Assembly: GCF_000971335.1 (NCBI RefSeq) | Contig: NZ_JZJL01000046.1 | Coordinates: 1-36,941 of the forward strand | Length of the DNA stretch: 36,941 nucleotides | Direction: 5' to 3' | Origin: Chromobacterium vaccinii | GTDB taxonomy: Bacteria; Pseudomonadota; Gammaproteobacteria; Burkholderiales; Chromobacteriaceae | Part shown: one piece after another, positions 18,162 to 27,394 of the stretch | Layout: the number at the start of each line of letters is the position of its first letter | Numbering within the stretch: the stretch's first letter is position 1 | Position numbers and translations under genes: made by a program | The notes under the pieces: model-generated | Databases searched by the model: none | What the model saw: only the letters and a program-made list of their open reading frames with translations | What the model was told of the DNA's origin: nothing

Positions 18162-18905
18162 ATGAAGACGCCTGCCGACGTTTACCTGTTCGGCACCTGT
18201 CTGCTCGACCTGTTCCTGCCGGATGCTGGCCTAGACGCCATCGCCCTGCTGGAAGGCCTGGGCGTGCGGGTGCATTTCCCCCAGGCCCAGAGCTGCTGCG
18301 GCCAGCCGGCCTATACCAGCGGCCACTCCAAGGAAGCGCTGGCGGTGGCGCGCGCGCAACTGGCCTGTTTTCCGGAAGACTGGCCCATCGTGGTGCCGTC
18401 TGGTTCCTGCGGCGGCATGATCCAGCATCATTGGCCGCGCCTGTTCGCCGGCGAGGCGGATGAAAGGGTTGCCTGCGCCATCGCCGCGCGGGTGGTGGAG
18501 TTTTCCGATTTCCTGCTCAACCGCCTGGACTGGCGGCCGCAAGACCTGGGCGCGCCGGTCAAGGTGGCGGTGCACACCTCCTGTTCGGCGCGGCGCGAGA
18601 TGAACGTGCACAAGACCAGTTGGGCGCTGGTGGACCGGCTGCAGAATGTTCAGCGCGTGGCGCATGACCATGAGTCCGAGTGCTGCGGATTTGGCGGCAC
18701 TTTCTCCATCAAGCATCCGGACATCGCCGGCGCGATGGTGGCGGACAAGGCGCAGTCCTTGCAGGACAGCGGCGCGATGGAGTTCGTCACCGCCGATGGC
18801 GGCTGCCTGCTCAATATCAACGGCAAGCTCGGCCAGTGCGGCAGCGGTTTCAGGGGCCGCCATCTGGCCAGCTTTCTGCTGGAGCGCACCGGAGGCAAGC
18901 GATGA
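18162..18905 (+). CDS. lutA: Lactate utilization protein LutA (Fe-S oxidoreductase, YkgE-like)
   Basis: This 247-residue cysteine-rich protein has two CCG domains: QSCCGQPAYTSGH with PSGSCGGM in the first (about residues 43-90), and HTSCSARRE with SECCGFGGTFS in the second (about 140-185). In the LutABC complex of lactate oxidation this subunit carries part of the iron-sulfur or heterodisulfide-reductase-like chemistry. It acts in the cytosol on L-lactate, giving pyruvate. AAAGGA precedes the ATG closely. The stop overlaps lutC in an ATGA. It is the first gene of the operon under the operator at 18132. Confidence 0.93.
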   Translation: MKTPADVYLFGTCLLDLFLPDAGLDAIALLEGLGVRVHFPQAQSCCGQPAYTSGHSKEALAVARAQLACFPEDWPIVVPSGSCGGMIQHHWPRLFAGEADERVACAIAARVVEFSDFLLNRLDWRPQDLGAPVKVAVHTSCSARREMNVHKTSWALVDRLQNVQRVAHDHESECCGFGGTFSIKHPDIAGAMVADKAQSLQDSGAMEFVTADGGCLLNINGKLGQCGSGFRGRHLASFLLERTGGKR

Positions 18906-19600
18906 GCGCCCGCGCCTCCATCTTGCAAAAGCTGCGCGCCGCGCCCAGGCAGGAGCGCGCGCGGCCGGACCTGGCCGGCCACTTCCAGCGCTTTGCCAGC
19001 CAGGACGATGAAATCGCCCGCTTGCGCCATTGGGCGGCGATGATGCGCGCGGTGAAAACCGACATTCTGTGGACGCGCGAGGCCGAGTGGGACGCGGACT
19101 TGGCCGGTTGGCTGGCCGCGCATCCGCAAGATTCCATCCTGTTGTCCGACACGCCGCATGGCCGGCGGTTGGCGCAATGCCTTGAGGGCAGGGCGGACGC
19201 GCCGCGCATCGTCTGGTTCCAGCGCGAGGTGGATGGCTGGAAGGCGGAGCTGTTCGACATCGCCGCCGGTTTCACCGCCGCCCGCTGCGGCATCGCCGCC
19301 ACCGGCACGCTGGCGCTGTGGCCAGACGAGGCCGAGCCGCGGACGATGAGCCTGGTTCCGCCCTTGCACATCGCCTTGTTCGACGCCGGGACCTTGTACC
19401 CGGATTTCTATTCGGCGCTGCAGGGCGAAAACTGGGCCGCCGGCATGCCCGCCAACGCCTTGCTGATCTCCGGCCCGTCCAAGACCGCCGACATCCAGCA
19501 AACCCTGGCCTATGGCGCGCACGACCCGCGCGAGCTGCTGGTGCTGGCGCTGCTGCCGCCGCATATCGCACTTCAGGATGTGGAAGGAGAGGCGCGATGA
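18902..19600 (+). CDS. lutC: Lactate utilization protein LutC (LUD domain)
   Basis: This 232-residue protein has the LUD (DUF162) fold, with the family pattern ARCGIAATGTLALWP near residues 122-136 and LISGPSKTADIQQTL near 190-205. It is a subunit of the LutABC L-lactate oxidation complex and has no cysteine cluster of its own. Both ends overlap its neighbours by four bases (ATGA at 18902 and 19597), so it is translated with lutA and lutB. The order lutA-lutC-lutB differs from the Bacillus order lutA-lutB-lutC. Confidence 0.93.
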   Translation: MSARASILQKLRAAPRQERARPDLAGHFQRFASQDDEIARLRHWAAMMRAVKTDILWTREAEWDADLAGWLAAHPQDSILLSDTPHGRRLAQCLEGRADAPRIVWFQREVDGWKAELFDIAAGFTAARCGIAATGTLALWPDEAEPRTMSLVPPLHIALFDAGTLYPDFYSALQGENWAAGMPANALLISGPSKTADIQQTLAYGAHDPRELLVLALLPPHIALQDVEGEAR

Positions 19601-21054
19601 GCGAGAGCAAGATCACCGTTTACCCGTCGCGCGCCTTCAAGGACAACGCCAAACTGGCGCTGACCGACGACAAGCTGAGGCGAAGCCTGCGCGGATCGAT
19701 GGACTTTTTGATGGCCAAGCGGCTGGCGTCGTTTCCGGACGAGGCGGAGCTGTCCGCCTTGCGCACGTTGGGCGAGGGCATACGCCAGCGCTGCCTGTCC
19801 CGGCTGCCGGAGCTGCTGGAGCAACTGGAAGACAAGATCGTTGCAAACGGCGTGAAGGTGCACTGGGCGGAGAGCGCGGAGGAGGCCAACCGCATCATCC
19901 ACGGCATCGTCGCCGCCCGTCAGGGCAAGCTGATGGTCAAGGGCAAATCGATGGTCAGCGAGGAGGTGGAGCTCAACCATTACCTGGCCGAGCAGGGCGT
20001 GGAGGCGGTGGAGAGCGATATGGGCGAGTACATCGTCCAGCTGGCCGGCGAGAAGCCCACCCACATCATCATGCCGGCCATCCACAAGACCAAGCAGGAT
20101 ATCGCCCGGCTGTTTCACGAGCAGCTACCGGACACGCCCTATACCGAGGACGTGGACGCGCTGATCCAGATCGGCCGCCGCGTGCTGCGCCGCAAGTTTC
20201 TGGACGCCGACGTCGGCCTGTCCGGCGTCAACTTCGCCGTGGCCGAAACCGGCACGCTGTGCCTGGTGGAAAACGAGGGCAACGGCCGCATGTGCACCAC
20301 GGTGCCGGACGTGCACGTCGCCATCACCGGCATCGAGAAAGTGGTGGAAAAGCTGGAGGACGTGGTGCCGCTGTACAGCCTGCTCACCCGCTCCGCCATC
20401 GGCCAGCCCATCACCACCTATTTCAACATGATCAGCGGCCCGCGCAAGCCGGGCGAAAAGGACGGCCCGCGCGAGGTGCACCTGGTGCTGCTGGACAATG
20501 GCCGCAGCCAGGCTTACGCCGACGAGCAATTGCGCAAAACGCTGCAATGCATACGCTGCGGCGCTTGCATGAACCACTGTCCGGTCTACACCCGCATCGG
20601 CGGCCACGCCTACGGCACCACCTATCCGGGGCCGATAGGTGAGATCATCTCGCCGCATCTGATGGGGCTGGACAACACCCGCGACCTGCCCACCGCGTCC
20701 AGCCTGTGCGGCGCCTGCGGCGAGGTGTGTCCGGTGCGGATTCCGATTCCGGAGATGCTGATGCGGCTGCGCGAGGAGAGCCAGCGGCCGGCCGGCGAGC
20801 GGGTGGCGCATCCGCTGCGCGGCCAGGGCGCGGCGGCCAGCGGCGCGGAGCGCATGGCCTGGGCCGGATGGCGGCTGGTCAACGCCTCGCCCAATCTGTA
20901 CCGGATATTTGGCTGGGCGGCGACGCGGCTGCGCAGGCATGCGCCCAGGAATCAGCTGGGCTGGACGCAGAACCACCTGCCGCTGACGCCGGCGGCCAAA
21001 ACGCTGCATGAGCTGGTGCGCGAGCGCGAGGCGAAGCAGGGAGGCAAAGCATGA
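19597..21054 (+). CDS. lutB: Lactate utilization protein LutB (4Fe-4S protein)
   Basis: This 485-residue protein has an N-terminal LUD domain (about residues 60-300, with AVAETGTLCLVENEGNGR) and a ferredoxin-like part with two cysteine motifs: CIRCGACMNHCP from Cys318 and CGACGEVCPVRIP from Cys371. The C-terminal extension ends in a lysine-rich tail. In the LutABC complex it is the main electron-transfer subunit. The start and end both overlap neighbours in ATGA. E. coli YkgF is the closest well-known counterpart by architecture. Confidence 0.95.
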   Translation: MSESKITVYPSRAFKDNAKLALTDDKLRRSLRGSMDFLMAKRLASFPDEAELSALRTLGEGIRQRCLSRLPELLEQLEDKIVANGVKVHWAESAEEANRIIHGIVAARQGKLMVKGKSMVSEEVELNHYLAEQGVEAVESDMGEYIVQLAGEKPTHIIMPAIHKTKQDIARLFHEQLPDTPYTEDVDALIQIGRRVLRRKFLDADVGLSGVNFAVAETGTLCLVENEGNGRMCTTVPDVHVAITGIEKVVEKLEDVVPLYSLLTRSAIGQPITTYFNMISGPRKPGEKDGPREVHLVLLDNGRSQAYADEQLRKTLQCIRCGACMNHCPVYTRIGGHAYGTTYPGPIGEIISPHLMGLDNTRDLPTASSLCGACGEVCPVRIPIPEMLMRLREESQRPAGERVAHPLRGQGAAASGAERMAWAGWRLVNASPNLYRIFGWAATRLRRHAPRNQLGWTQNHLPLTPAAKTLHELVREREAKQGGKA

Positions 21055-23867
21055 CCCCAGCCCACGCCGCTTTTTTGGCGGACCTGCGCCGCGTCATGCC
21101 GGACAAGCGTATCTATACCGATCCGCTGTCCACGCTGGCCTATGGCACCGATGCCAGCTTCTACCGGCTGCGGCCGCAGATCGTCGCCAGGGTGGAGAGC
21201 GAGGACGAGGTGGCCGAGCTGCTGCGGCTGGCAAGGCTGCACCGCGTCGCCGTCACCTTCCGCGCCGCCGGCACCAGCCTGTCCGGCCAGGCCGTCAGCG
21301 ATTCGGTGCTGGTTTTGCTGGGCGACGGCTTCAACCGCGGCGAGGTGCTGGACGGCGGCGCGCGCATCCGTCTGGCGCCCGGCATGATAGGCGCGCACGC
21401 CAACGCGATGCTGGCGCCGTATGGCCGCAAGATCGGCCCTGACCCGGCGTCGATCAACACCGCCAAGATAGGCGGCATCGCCGCCAACAACTCCAGCGGC
21501 ATGTGCTGCGGCACGCGCGACAACAGCTACCACACCCTGCAGGCGATCCGGCTGCTGCTGCTCGACGGTACGGTGCTGGATACCGCCGATCCGGTCAGCG
21601 TGGCGGCCTTCCGCGAATCGCACGCCGATCTGCTCGATGGCTTGGTCCAGCTGTCGCGCCAACTGGCCGGCGATCCGCAGCTGGCGGAGCGGGTGCGCCG
21701 CAAGTACCGGCTGAAGAACACCACCGGCTACGGCATCAACGCCTTGCTGGACTTTGCCGATCCGCTGGAGATGCTCAGCCATTTGATGATCGGTTCCGAA
21801 GGCACGCTGGGCTTCATTTCCGAGATCACTTTCCACACCGTGGCCGAGCATCCGCACAAGGCGTCGGCGCTGGTGCTGTTCGACGACCTGGAACGTTGCT
21901 GCCGCGCGGTGTCGGCCTTGAGCGCGGCGCGCGACGCCTGCGGGGTATCGGCGGTGGAGCTGATAGACAGCCGCAGCATCCGCGCGGTGCAGGGCAAGCC
22001 GGGACTGCCGGATTTTCTCTATCAGCCGGTGGGGCCTGGCAGCACCTGTCTGTTGATCGAGCTGCGCGCCGGCGACGAGGCGCGGCTGGGAGAGGATTCC
22101 GCCGCGATCGAGCGGCTGCTGGCCGATTACCAGCCGCAGGTGTCCAGCGGCTTCAGCCGCGACGCGCGCGAATGCGAAACCTACTGGGCCTTGCGCAAGG
22201 GGCTGTTTCCGGCGGTGGGCGCGGCGCGGCCGGTGGGCACCACGGTGGTGATCGAGGACGTGGCCTTTCCCATCCTTCAGTTGGCCGACGGCGTGGCCAA
22301 GCTGACCGCGCTGTTCGACAGGCACGGCTACGACGAGGCGCTGCTGTTCGGCCACGCGCTGGACGGCAATCTGCACTTCGTGTTCGCGCCCGGTTTCGAA
22401 AGCCCTGCGGAGGTGGACCGCTACGAGGCTTTCATGCAGGACGTCAGCGATCTGGTGGCCGGCGAGTACGACGGCTCCTTGAAGGCCGAACACGGCACCG
22501 GCCGCAATGTGGCGCCCTTCGTGCGCCAGGAATGGGGTGCTGCCGCCTGGAACATCATGCGCCGCATCAAGGCGCTGTTCGACCCGGAAGGCCTGCTCAA
22601 CCCAGGCGTGATCATCACCGACAACGACAGGCTGCACCTGGAAAACCTGAAGCCGATGCCGGCGGCGGACGATCTGGTGGATCGCTGCACCGAGTGCGGC
22701 TTCTGCGAGCCGGCTTGCCCGTCGCACGGGCTGACGCTGAGCCCGCGCCAGCGCATCGTCGCCTGGCGGCGCATCCGCCAATTGGAACGGGAAGGCGAGG
22801 GCGCGATGGAGCTGGCGGCGTTGAAGTCCGGCTACCGCTACCGCGCCGTCGATACCTGCGCCGCCACCGGCATGTGCGCCACCCGTTGTCCTGTGGGCAT
22901 CAACACCGGCCTGCTGATGAAAAAGCTGCACGGTCCCAGCCGGCGTCCCGCTCTGGCCGGCTTCGCCGCGCGGCATATGGGCTGGATGACGGCGGCGGCG
23001 CGGACCGGCTTGCGGCTGGCGCATCTGACCGGGGCGCGGCGTTTGAATCAGTTGACGCGCCGCCAGCCGGGCGAGCGCAAGGTGATTCCGCTGATCCCGG
23101 CCAGCCTGCCGCGCGCCGCCGCGCCGCTGCCGAAGCTGGGCGGTGAGGGCGAGCCGGTGGTGCTGTTCGTCAGCTGCGTCAACCGCGCGCTGGCGGAGGG
23201 CGAGGGTGGTGAGTCGGTGGCCGCGCATACGATCAATCTGCTGCGCCGCGCCGGTTTTGCACCCATCTATCCGCCCGGCCATGACGGCCTGTGTTGCGGC
23301 CAGCCTTTCGCCTCGGCCAACGCGGTTGATGCGTTGGCCTTCAGCCAGGCGTCGTTGAACGAGGCTTTGCTGCGAGCGAGCGGCGATGGCCGCCACCCGG
23401 TTTATCTCGACAACAGCCCGTGCGCGGCCCGCGTCAAGCAGGCGCAGGCCGAGGGTTTGCTGGACCCGCGCTTGCAGCTGTTCGACGCCGCCGGTTTCCT
23501 GGCGGAAAAAGTCCTGCCGCGGCTGAGCATCGTCCGGCGGCTGCCGCAACTGGCGCTGCATATCCCGTGCAGCGCGACGGCGATGGGCGCGGCTGGAAGC
23601 TTGAAACAACTGGCTGCCAGTTGCTGCGACAAGCTGACCGTGCCGGACATCGCCTGCTGCGGCTTCGCCGGCGACAAGGGTTTCACCGTGCCGGAACTGA
23701 ACGCCCATAGCCTGAGGAGATTGAAGCCGGCCTTGCCGGATGCCTGCCGCCACGGCGTGTCGATGAGCCGCACCTGCCAGATTGGCCTGACCGAGCATGG
23801 CGGGATTCCCTACGCCAGCATCGAGGCGCTGCTGGATTTCTGCACCAACCCAAGCGGTCCGCCATGA
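21051..23867 (+). CDS. FAD-linked D-lactate dehydrogenase with Fe-S domains (Dld-II type)
   Basis: This 938-residue fusion has an FAD-binding domain (about residues 35-215; FRAAGTSLSGQAVSDS and NNSSGMCCGTRDNSYHT). An FAD-oxidase C-terminal domain follows (about 220-530; GHALDGNLHFVFAPGF and EHGTGRNVAPFVR). A two-cluster ferredoxin part comes next (CTECGFCEPACP from Cys546, CAATGMCATRCP from Cys603), and then a cysteine-rich CCG region (DGLCCGQPF, IACCGFAGDKGF). This is the architecture of the Dld-II respiratory D-lactate dehydrogenase described in Shewanella. It oxidises D-lactate to pyruvate and passes electrons to the chain. Related proteins act on other 2-hydroxy acids, but the lut and lldP context favours lactate. 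Start overlaps the lutB stop. Confidence 0.9.
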   Translation: MTPAHAAFLADLRRVMPDKRIYTDPLSTLAYGTDASFYRLRPQIVARVESEDEVAELLRLARLHRVAVTFRAAGTSLSGQAVSDSVLVLLGDGFNRGEVLDGGARIRLAPGMIGAHANAMLAPYGRKIGPDPASINTAKIGGIAANNSSGMCCGTRDNSYHTLQAIRLLLLDGTVLDTADPVSVAAFRESHADLLDGLVQLSRQLAGDPQLAERVRRKYRLKNTTGYGINALLDFADPLEMLSHLMIGSEGTLGFISEITFHTVAEHPHKASALVLFDDLERCCRAVSALSAARDACGVSAVELIDSRSIRAVQGKPGLPDFLYQPVGPGSTCLLIELRAGDEARLGEDSAAIERLLADYQPQVSSGFSRDARECETYWALRKGLFPAVGAARPVGTTVVIEDVAFPILQLADGVAKLTALFDRHGYDEALLFGHALDGNLHFVFAPGFESPAEVDRYEAFMQDVSDLVAGEYDGSLKAEHGTGRNVAPFVRQEWGAAAWNIMRRIKALFDPEGLLNPGVIITDNDRLHLENLKPMPAADDLVDRCTECGFCEPACPSHGLTLSPRQRIVAWRRIRQLEREGEGAMELAALKSGYRYRAVDTCAATGMCATRCPVGINTGLLMKKLHGPSRRPALAGFAARHMGWMTAAARTGLRLAHLTGARRLNQLTRRQPGERKVIPLIPASLPRAAAPLPKLGGEGEPVVLFVSCVNRALAEGEGGESVAAHTINLLRRAGFAPIYPPGHDGLCCGQPFASANAVDALAFSQASLNEALLRASGDGRHPVYLDNSPCAARVKQAQAEGLLDPRLQLFDAAGFLAEKVLPRLSIVRRLPQLALHIPCSATAMGAAGSLKQLAASCCDKLTVPDIACCGFAGDKGFTVPELNAHSLRRLKPALPDACRHGVSMSRTCQIGLTEHGGIPYASIEALLDFCTNPSGPP

Positions 23868-23993
23868 AGGCCGCCTTTTCAACGCTGATGTAAACCCAAG
23901 AAACGCAAGCCAGTCCTGCCATGCCGAAACGCTCCCGTTCATCGGCAGGGGAGCGGCTGCGCCTGCGAAACCAGGAATGAGGAGAAGCTTCAC

Positions 23994-25628
23994 ATGCAAG
24001 GCATCTGGACCCAACAGTACTTTCCCGCCGGCGGCCCTGCGCTGTCGGCATTGATGGCCGCGCTGCCCATCGCTTTTTTCTTCGTCGCGCTGGCGGTGCT
24101 GCGATTGAAGGGCCACGTCGCCGGCACGCTGACGGTGCTGATCGCGCTAGTGGTGGCCATTCTGTTCTACGGCATGCCGGCGCAGATGGCGCTGGCCGCC
24201 GCCGCCTTCGGTTTCGGCTACGGGCTGTGGCCCATCGCCTGGATCATCGTCGCCGCGGTGTTCCTGTACAAGATCACGGTCAAGACCGGGCAGTTCGACA
24301 TCATCCGCGCCTCGGTGCTGTCGGTGACCGAGGACCAGCGGCTGCAGATGCTGCTGGTGGGGTTTTCCTTCGGCGCCTTTCTGGAAGGCGCGGCCGGATT
24401 CGGCGCGCCGGTGGCCATCACCGCCGCGCTGCTGGTGGGGCTGGGCTTCAATCCGCTGTACGCGGCCGGACTGTGCTTGATCGCCAACACCGCGCCGGTG
24501 GCGTTCGGCGCGATGGGGATACCGATCATCGTGGCCGGGCAGGTGACCGGGCTGGACCCGTTCCTGATCGGCGCCAAGGCCGGCCATCAGCTGCCCATCT
24601 TGTCGGTGATCGTGCCGTTCTGGCTGGTCATGATGATGGACGGCCTCAAAGGCGTGCGCCAGACCTGGCCCGCCATCCTGGTGGCCGGCGTCTCGTTCGC
24701 CGTCACCCAGTTTTTCACGTCCAACTACATCGGGCCGGAGCTGCCGGACATCACCTCGGCGCTGGTCAGCCTGGTGTGCCTGACGCTGTTTCTGAAAACG
24801 TGGCAGCCCAGCGAGATTTTCACCTTCAACGGCCGCCGCGCGCCGTCAGCTCGGCAGGCGAGCGGCTTCAGCCTGGGACAGATCGCGCGCGCCTGGAGCC
24901 CTTTCCTGATTCTGACCGCGCTGGTGACGGTGTGGAGCGTCAAGCCTTTCAAGGCCTTATTCATCAAGGGCGGCGCGTTGGAGGGCTGGATCTGGAAGCT
25001 GCATGTGCCGGGGCTGGACAAGCTGGTGCTGAAGACCGCGCCCATCGTCGCGCATGAAACGCCGTACGAGGCGCTATACAAGTTCGACATCGTTTCAGCA
25101 GTCGGCAGCGCCATCTTCCTGTCCGCATTGCTGTCCATGGCGCTACTGAAATTCCGCCCGGCCGACGGCTTGCGCACGCTGGGCGAGACATTGGTCGAGC
25201 TGCGGCGGCCGATATTGTCGATAGGCATGGTGCTGGCCTTCGCCTTCGTCGCCAATTATTCCGGGATGTCGAGCACGCTGGCACTGTGTCTGGCCGGCAC
25301 CGGCAAGGCGTTTCCGTTCTTCTCGCCGTTTCTGGGCTGGCTGGGCGTGTTCCTGACCGGTTCCGACACCTCGTCCAACGCGCTGTTTTCCGCCTTGCAG
25401 GCGGCCACCGCGCACCAGCTGGGCGTGTCGGACGTGCTGTTGGTGGCGGCCAACACCACCGGCGGCGTCACCGGCAAGATGATCTCGCCGCAGTCCATCG
25501 CCGTGGCCTGCGCGGCGGTGGGGTTGATAGGCAGGGAGGCGGACCTGTTCCGCTTCACGCTCAAGCACAGCCTGATTTTCTGCAGCTTCGTCGGCCTGTT
25601 GACCTGGCTGATGGCGTATATGGGCTGA
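23994..25628 (+). CDS. lldP: Lactate permease (LctP family)
   Basis: This 544-residue integral membrane protein has about a dozen hydrophobic segments and the family signatures [17 protein letters not shown] (about residues 122-138), [15 protein letters not shown] (about 163-177) and, near the end, [15 protein letters not shown] with [17 protein letters not shown]. It imports L- and D-lactate, and glycolate in some species, with protons. GAGGAG lies eight bases before ATG 23994. It is 126 bases after dld on the same strand, with no strong terminator between, so it may share the lut transcript. E. coli LldP is 551 residues. Confidence 0.95.
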   Translation: MQGIWTQQYFPAGGPALSALMAALPIAFFFVALAVLRLKGHVAGTLTVLIALVVAILFYGMPAQMALAAAAFGFGYGLWPIAWIIVAAVFLYKITVKTGQFDIIRASVLSVTEDQRLQMLLVGFSFGAFLEGAAGFGAPVAITAALLVGLGFNPLYAAGLCLIANTAPVAFGAMGIPIIVAGQVTGLDPFLIGAKAGHQLPILSVIVPFWLVMMMDGLKGVRQTWPAILVAGVSFAVTQFFTSNYIGPELPDITSALVSLVCLTLFLKTWQPSEIFTFNGRRAPSARQASGFSLGQIARAWSPFLILTALVTVWSVKPFKALFIKGGALEGWIWKLHVPGLDKLVLKTAPIVAHETPYEALYKFDIVSAVGSAIFLSALLSMALLKFRPADGLRTLGETLVELRRPILSIGMVLAFAFVANYSGMSSTLALCLAGTGKAFPFFSPFLGWLGVFLTGSDTSSNALFSALQAATAHQLGVSDVLLVAANTTGGVTGKMISPQSIAVACAAVGLIGREADLFRFTLKHSLIFCSFVGLLTWLMAYMG

Positions 25629-25640
25629 TGCCGATTCCAC

Positions 25641-25660
25641 GCGGCGGCAAGCGCCGCCGC
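25641..25660 (+). other. GC hairpin after lldP without a T-run
   Basis: GCGGCGGC and GCCGCCGC pair perfectly around AAGC, 13 bases after the lldP stop. No T-run follows. It shares GGCGGC/GCCGCC arms with hairpins at 28223 and 34231. Confidence 0.5.
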
Positions 25661-25685
25661 GGGGCGGATCGTCCGGTTACAGATG

Positions 25686-25739
25686 GTTATTAGATTAGAA
25701 ATAACGATTTCGCATCTGCTGATAGCCAATCGATATAAT
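25686..25739 (+). promoter_or_regulatory. cysM promoter with upstream dyad
   Basis: TATAAT (25734-25739) is a perfect -10; the -35 region is poor, which suggests an activator. The dyad GTTATT-N8-AATAAC (25686-25705) would be centred near -50 from the start of transcription, a usual place for a LysR-type activator such as CysB. The CysB link is inferred from the gene's role. Confidence 0.5.
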
Positions 25740-25763
25740 GGGGCCAGTTCTGGGAGAGGCTCT

Positions 25764-26654
25764 GTGTACAAACATCTGGAAGATTTCGTCGGCGGCACGC
25801 CGCTGGTGCGGCTCAAGCGCCTGCCGGGCGATAACGGCAACGTGGTGCTGCTGAAGCTGGAGGGCAATAATCCGGCGGGGTCGGTGAAAGACCGGCCGGC
25901 GCTGTCTATGATCCGCCGCGCGGAGCGGCGCGGCGACATCAAGCCGGGCGACACGCTGATCGAGCCGACCAGCGGAAACACCGGCATCGCGCTGGCGATG
26001 GCGGCGGCGATGATGGGCTACCGCATGGTGCTGATCATGCCGGAGAACTCCAGCGCCGAGCGGGTGCAGGCGATGCGCGCTTACGGCGCCGAGGTGATCC
26101 TGACGCCGGCCGCCGGTTCGATGCCGGCGGCGATAGACCTGGCGCGCAGCATGGAGGCGGCCGGCGAAGGCCGCATCCTCGACCAGTTCTCCAACCCGGA
26201 CAATCCCCTGGCGCACTACGAGGGCACCGGCCCGGAAATCTGGGCAGAAACCGAAGGCAGGATCACCCATTTCGTGTCCAGCATGGGCACTACCGGCACC
26301 ATCATGGGCACCAGCCGCTTCCTGAAGGAGAAAAACCCGGCCATCCGCATCGTCGGCGTCCATCCGGAGCCGGGCAGCCAGATCGCCGGCATCCGCAAGT
26401 GGGAAGACCCATATGTGCCGAAGATCTGCGACTTCTCCCGCGTCGATGAGATCCAGCATGTCGGCCAACAGGAAGCGGAGGACACCGCCCGGCTGCTGGC
26501 TCGGCGCGAGGGCATCCTGGCCGGGCCGTCGTCCGGCGGCGCGCTGGCGGTGGCGCTGCGGCTGGACGCGCAACTGAAGGACGCGGTGATCGTATCGGTG
26601 GTGTGCGACCGCGGCGACCGCTACCTATCCACCGGATTGTTCGATCCGGCTTGA
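25764..26654 (+). CDS. cysM: Cysteine synthase B (O-acetylserine sulfhydrylase)
   Basis: This 296-residue PLP enzyme makes cysteine from O-acetylserine and sulfide, or S-sulfocysteine from thiosulfate. The PLP lysine is residue 42 in NPAGSVKDRPA, TSGNTGIALAM binds substrate, and SSMGTTGTIMGTSRFLKE holds the PLP phosphate; these match CysM better than CysK. GTG 25764 is chosen because it gives the family N-terminus VYKHLEDFVGGTPLVRL and has GGGAG seven bases upstream. Longer in-frame starts would read through the promoter at 25734. It stands alone as a unit; yfcF follows after 75 bases. Confidence 0.95.
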   Translation: MYKHLEDFVGGTPLVRLKRLPGDNGNVVLLKLEGNNPAGSVKDRPALSMIRRAERRGDIKPGDTLIEPTSGNTGIALAMAAAMMGYRMVLIMPENSSAERVQAMRAYGAEVILTPAAGSMPAAIDLARSMEAAGEGRILDQFSNPDNPLAHYEGTGPEIWAETEGRITHFVSSMGTTGTIMGTSRFLKEKNPAIRIVGVHPEPGSQIAGIRKWEDPYVPKICDFSRVDEIQHVGQQEAEDTARLLARREGILAGPSSGGALAVALRLDAQLKDAVIVSVVCDRGDRYLSTGLFDPA

Positions 26655-26670
26655 CGCTGTGTCGCCGCTT

Positions 26671-26688
26671 GCCGGCTTGGCAGCCGGC
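26671..26688 (+). other. GC hairpin after cysM without a T-run
   Basis: GCCGGCT and AGCCGGC pair around TGGC, 16 bases after the cysM stop. The following bases are GC-rich, so it is not a standard terminator. Confidence 0.45.
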
Positions 26689-26705
26689 CCGGCGGCGATT
26701 AGCAT

Positions 26706-26726
26706 GGCATTTTTTCGAAAGATGCC
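26706..26726 (+). promoter_or_regulatory. Hairpin covering the ribosome-binding region of yfcF
   Basis: The transcript from 26706 to 26726 can form a nine-pair stem (GGCAU with AUGCC, then one U-G and three U-A pairs) with loop UCG. It ends three bases before the AUG at 26730 and holds the only Shine-Dalgarno-like bases (GAAAG) in its 3' arm. The lower half is GC-rich and the upper half is all U-A, so it could melt with heat or be opened by another factor. The structure is seen; the control is inferred. Confidence 0.5.
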
Positions 26727-26729
26727 GAC

Positions 26730-27341
26730 ATGCTGAAACTCTACGTCGATCAGGATTTCTTCAGCCCCTACGCGATGGCCGCCTTCGCCGCGCTGACCGA
26801 GAAGGGCCTGTCTTTCGAGGCGCTCACTCGAGACCTCGCCGCAGGCCAGCAGTTCGAGCCTGCCTACCGCGCGCAATCGCTGACCTCCCGCGTGCCGACA
26901 TTGGTGGACGGCGATTTCGCGCTCAGCGAATCGTCGGCCATCATCGAATACCTGGAAGACGCCTACCCCGACACTCTCCGCGTGCTGCCCGTCGATCTGA
27001 AAGCCCGCGCCCGCGCGCGCCAGCTGCAGGCCTGGCTGCGCAGCGACCTGCTGCCGCTGCGCGATGAGCGCAGCACCGAGACGGTGTTCGGCCGCAAGCC
27101 GGTTTTGCCGTTGGGCGAGGCGGCGCGCAAAGCGGCGGATAAACTGATCGCGGTGGCCGAGGCGGTGGTGCCGGCCGACGGCGGCAATCTGTTCGGCGAT
27201 TGGTGCGTGGCGGACGCGGAACTGGCCCTGCTGCTGAAGCGGCTGACGGCGGAGGAGATGCCGCCGCGGCTGTCCGCTTACGCCGAGCGGCAGTGGCTGC
27301 GGCCGTCGCTCGTGGCCTGGCGAGCCCGGCAGGCTCGCTGA
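26730..27341 (+). CDS. yfcF: Glutathione S-transferase, YfcF type
   Basis: This 203-residue cytosolic protein has an N-terminal thioredoxin-like domain (about residues 1-80) and a helical C-terminal domain. It resembles E. coli YfcF: DQDFFSPYAMAAFAALTEKG at the start, SRVPTLVDGDFALSESSAII and EYLEDAYP in the glutathione-binding region, ARARQLQAWLRSDLLPLRDER in the helical domain, and NLFGDWCVADAELALLL. YfcF has glutathione peroxidase or transferase activity and helps in oxidative stress. ATG 26730 is fixed by family alignment. A hairpin covers its weak ribosome site, an unusual arrangement. It follows cysM, whose product supplies cysteine for glutathione. Confidence 0.9.
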   Translation: MLKLYVDQDFFSPYAMAAFAALTEKGLSFEALTRDLAAGQQFEPAYRAQSLTSRVPTLVDGDFALSESSAIIEYLEDAYPDTLRVLPVDLKARARARQLQAWLRSDLLPLRDERSTETVFGRKPVLPLGEAARKAADKLIAVAEAVVPADGGNLFGDWCVADAELALLLKRLTAEEMPPRLSAYAERQWLRPSLVAWRARQAR

Positions 27342-27394
27342 GCCAGCCCCGTCCGCTCTATACTGCGGGTAAAGAAGAGCGAGGGACGGGGACG

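Noticed and set aside
20952-24116. A 1054-codon minus-strand open frame opposite dld
   Set aside because: It mirrors the coding frame of dld and part of lutB and lldP, with biased low-complexity composition and no family resemblance.
26603-27067. A plus-strand open frame overlapping the cysM end and yfcF
   Set aside because: It is Arg/Pro-rich shadow sequence; the yfcF frame has clear family motifs.
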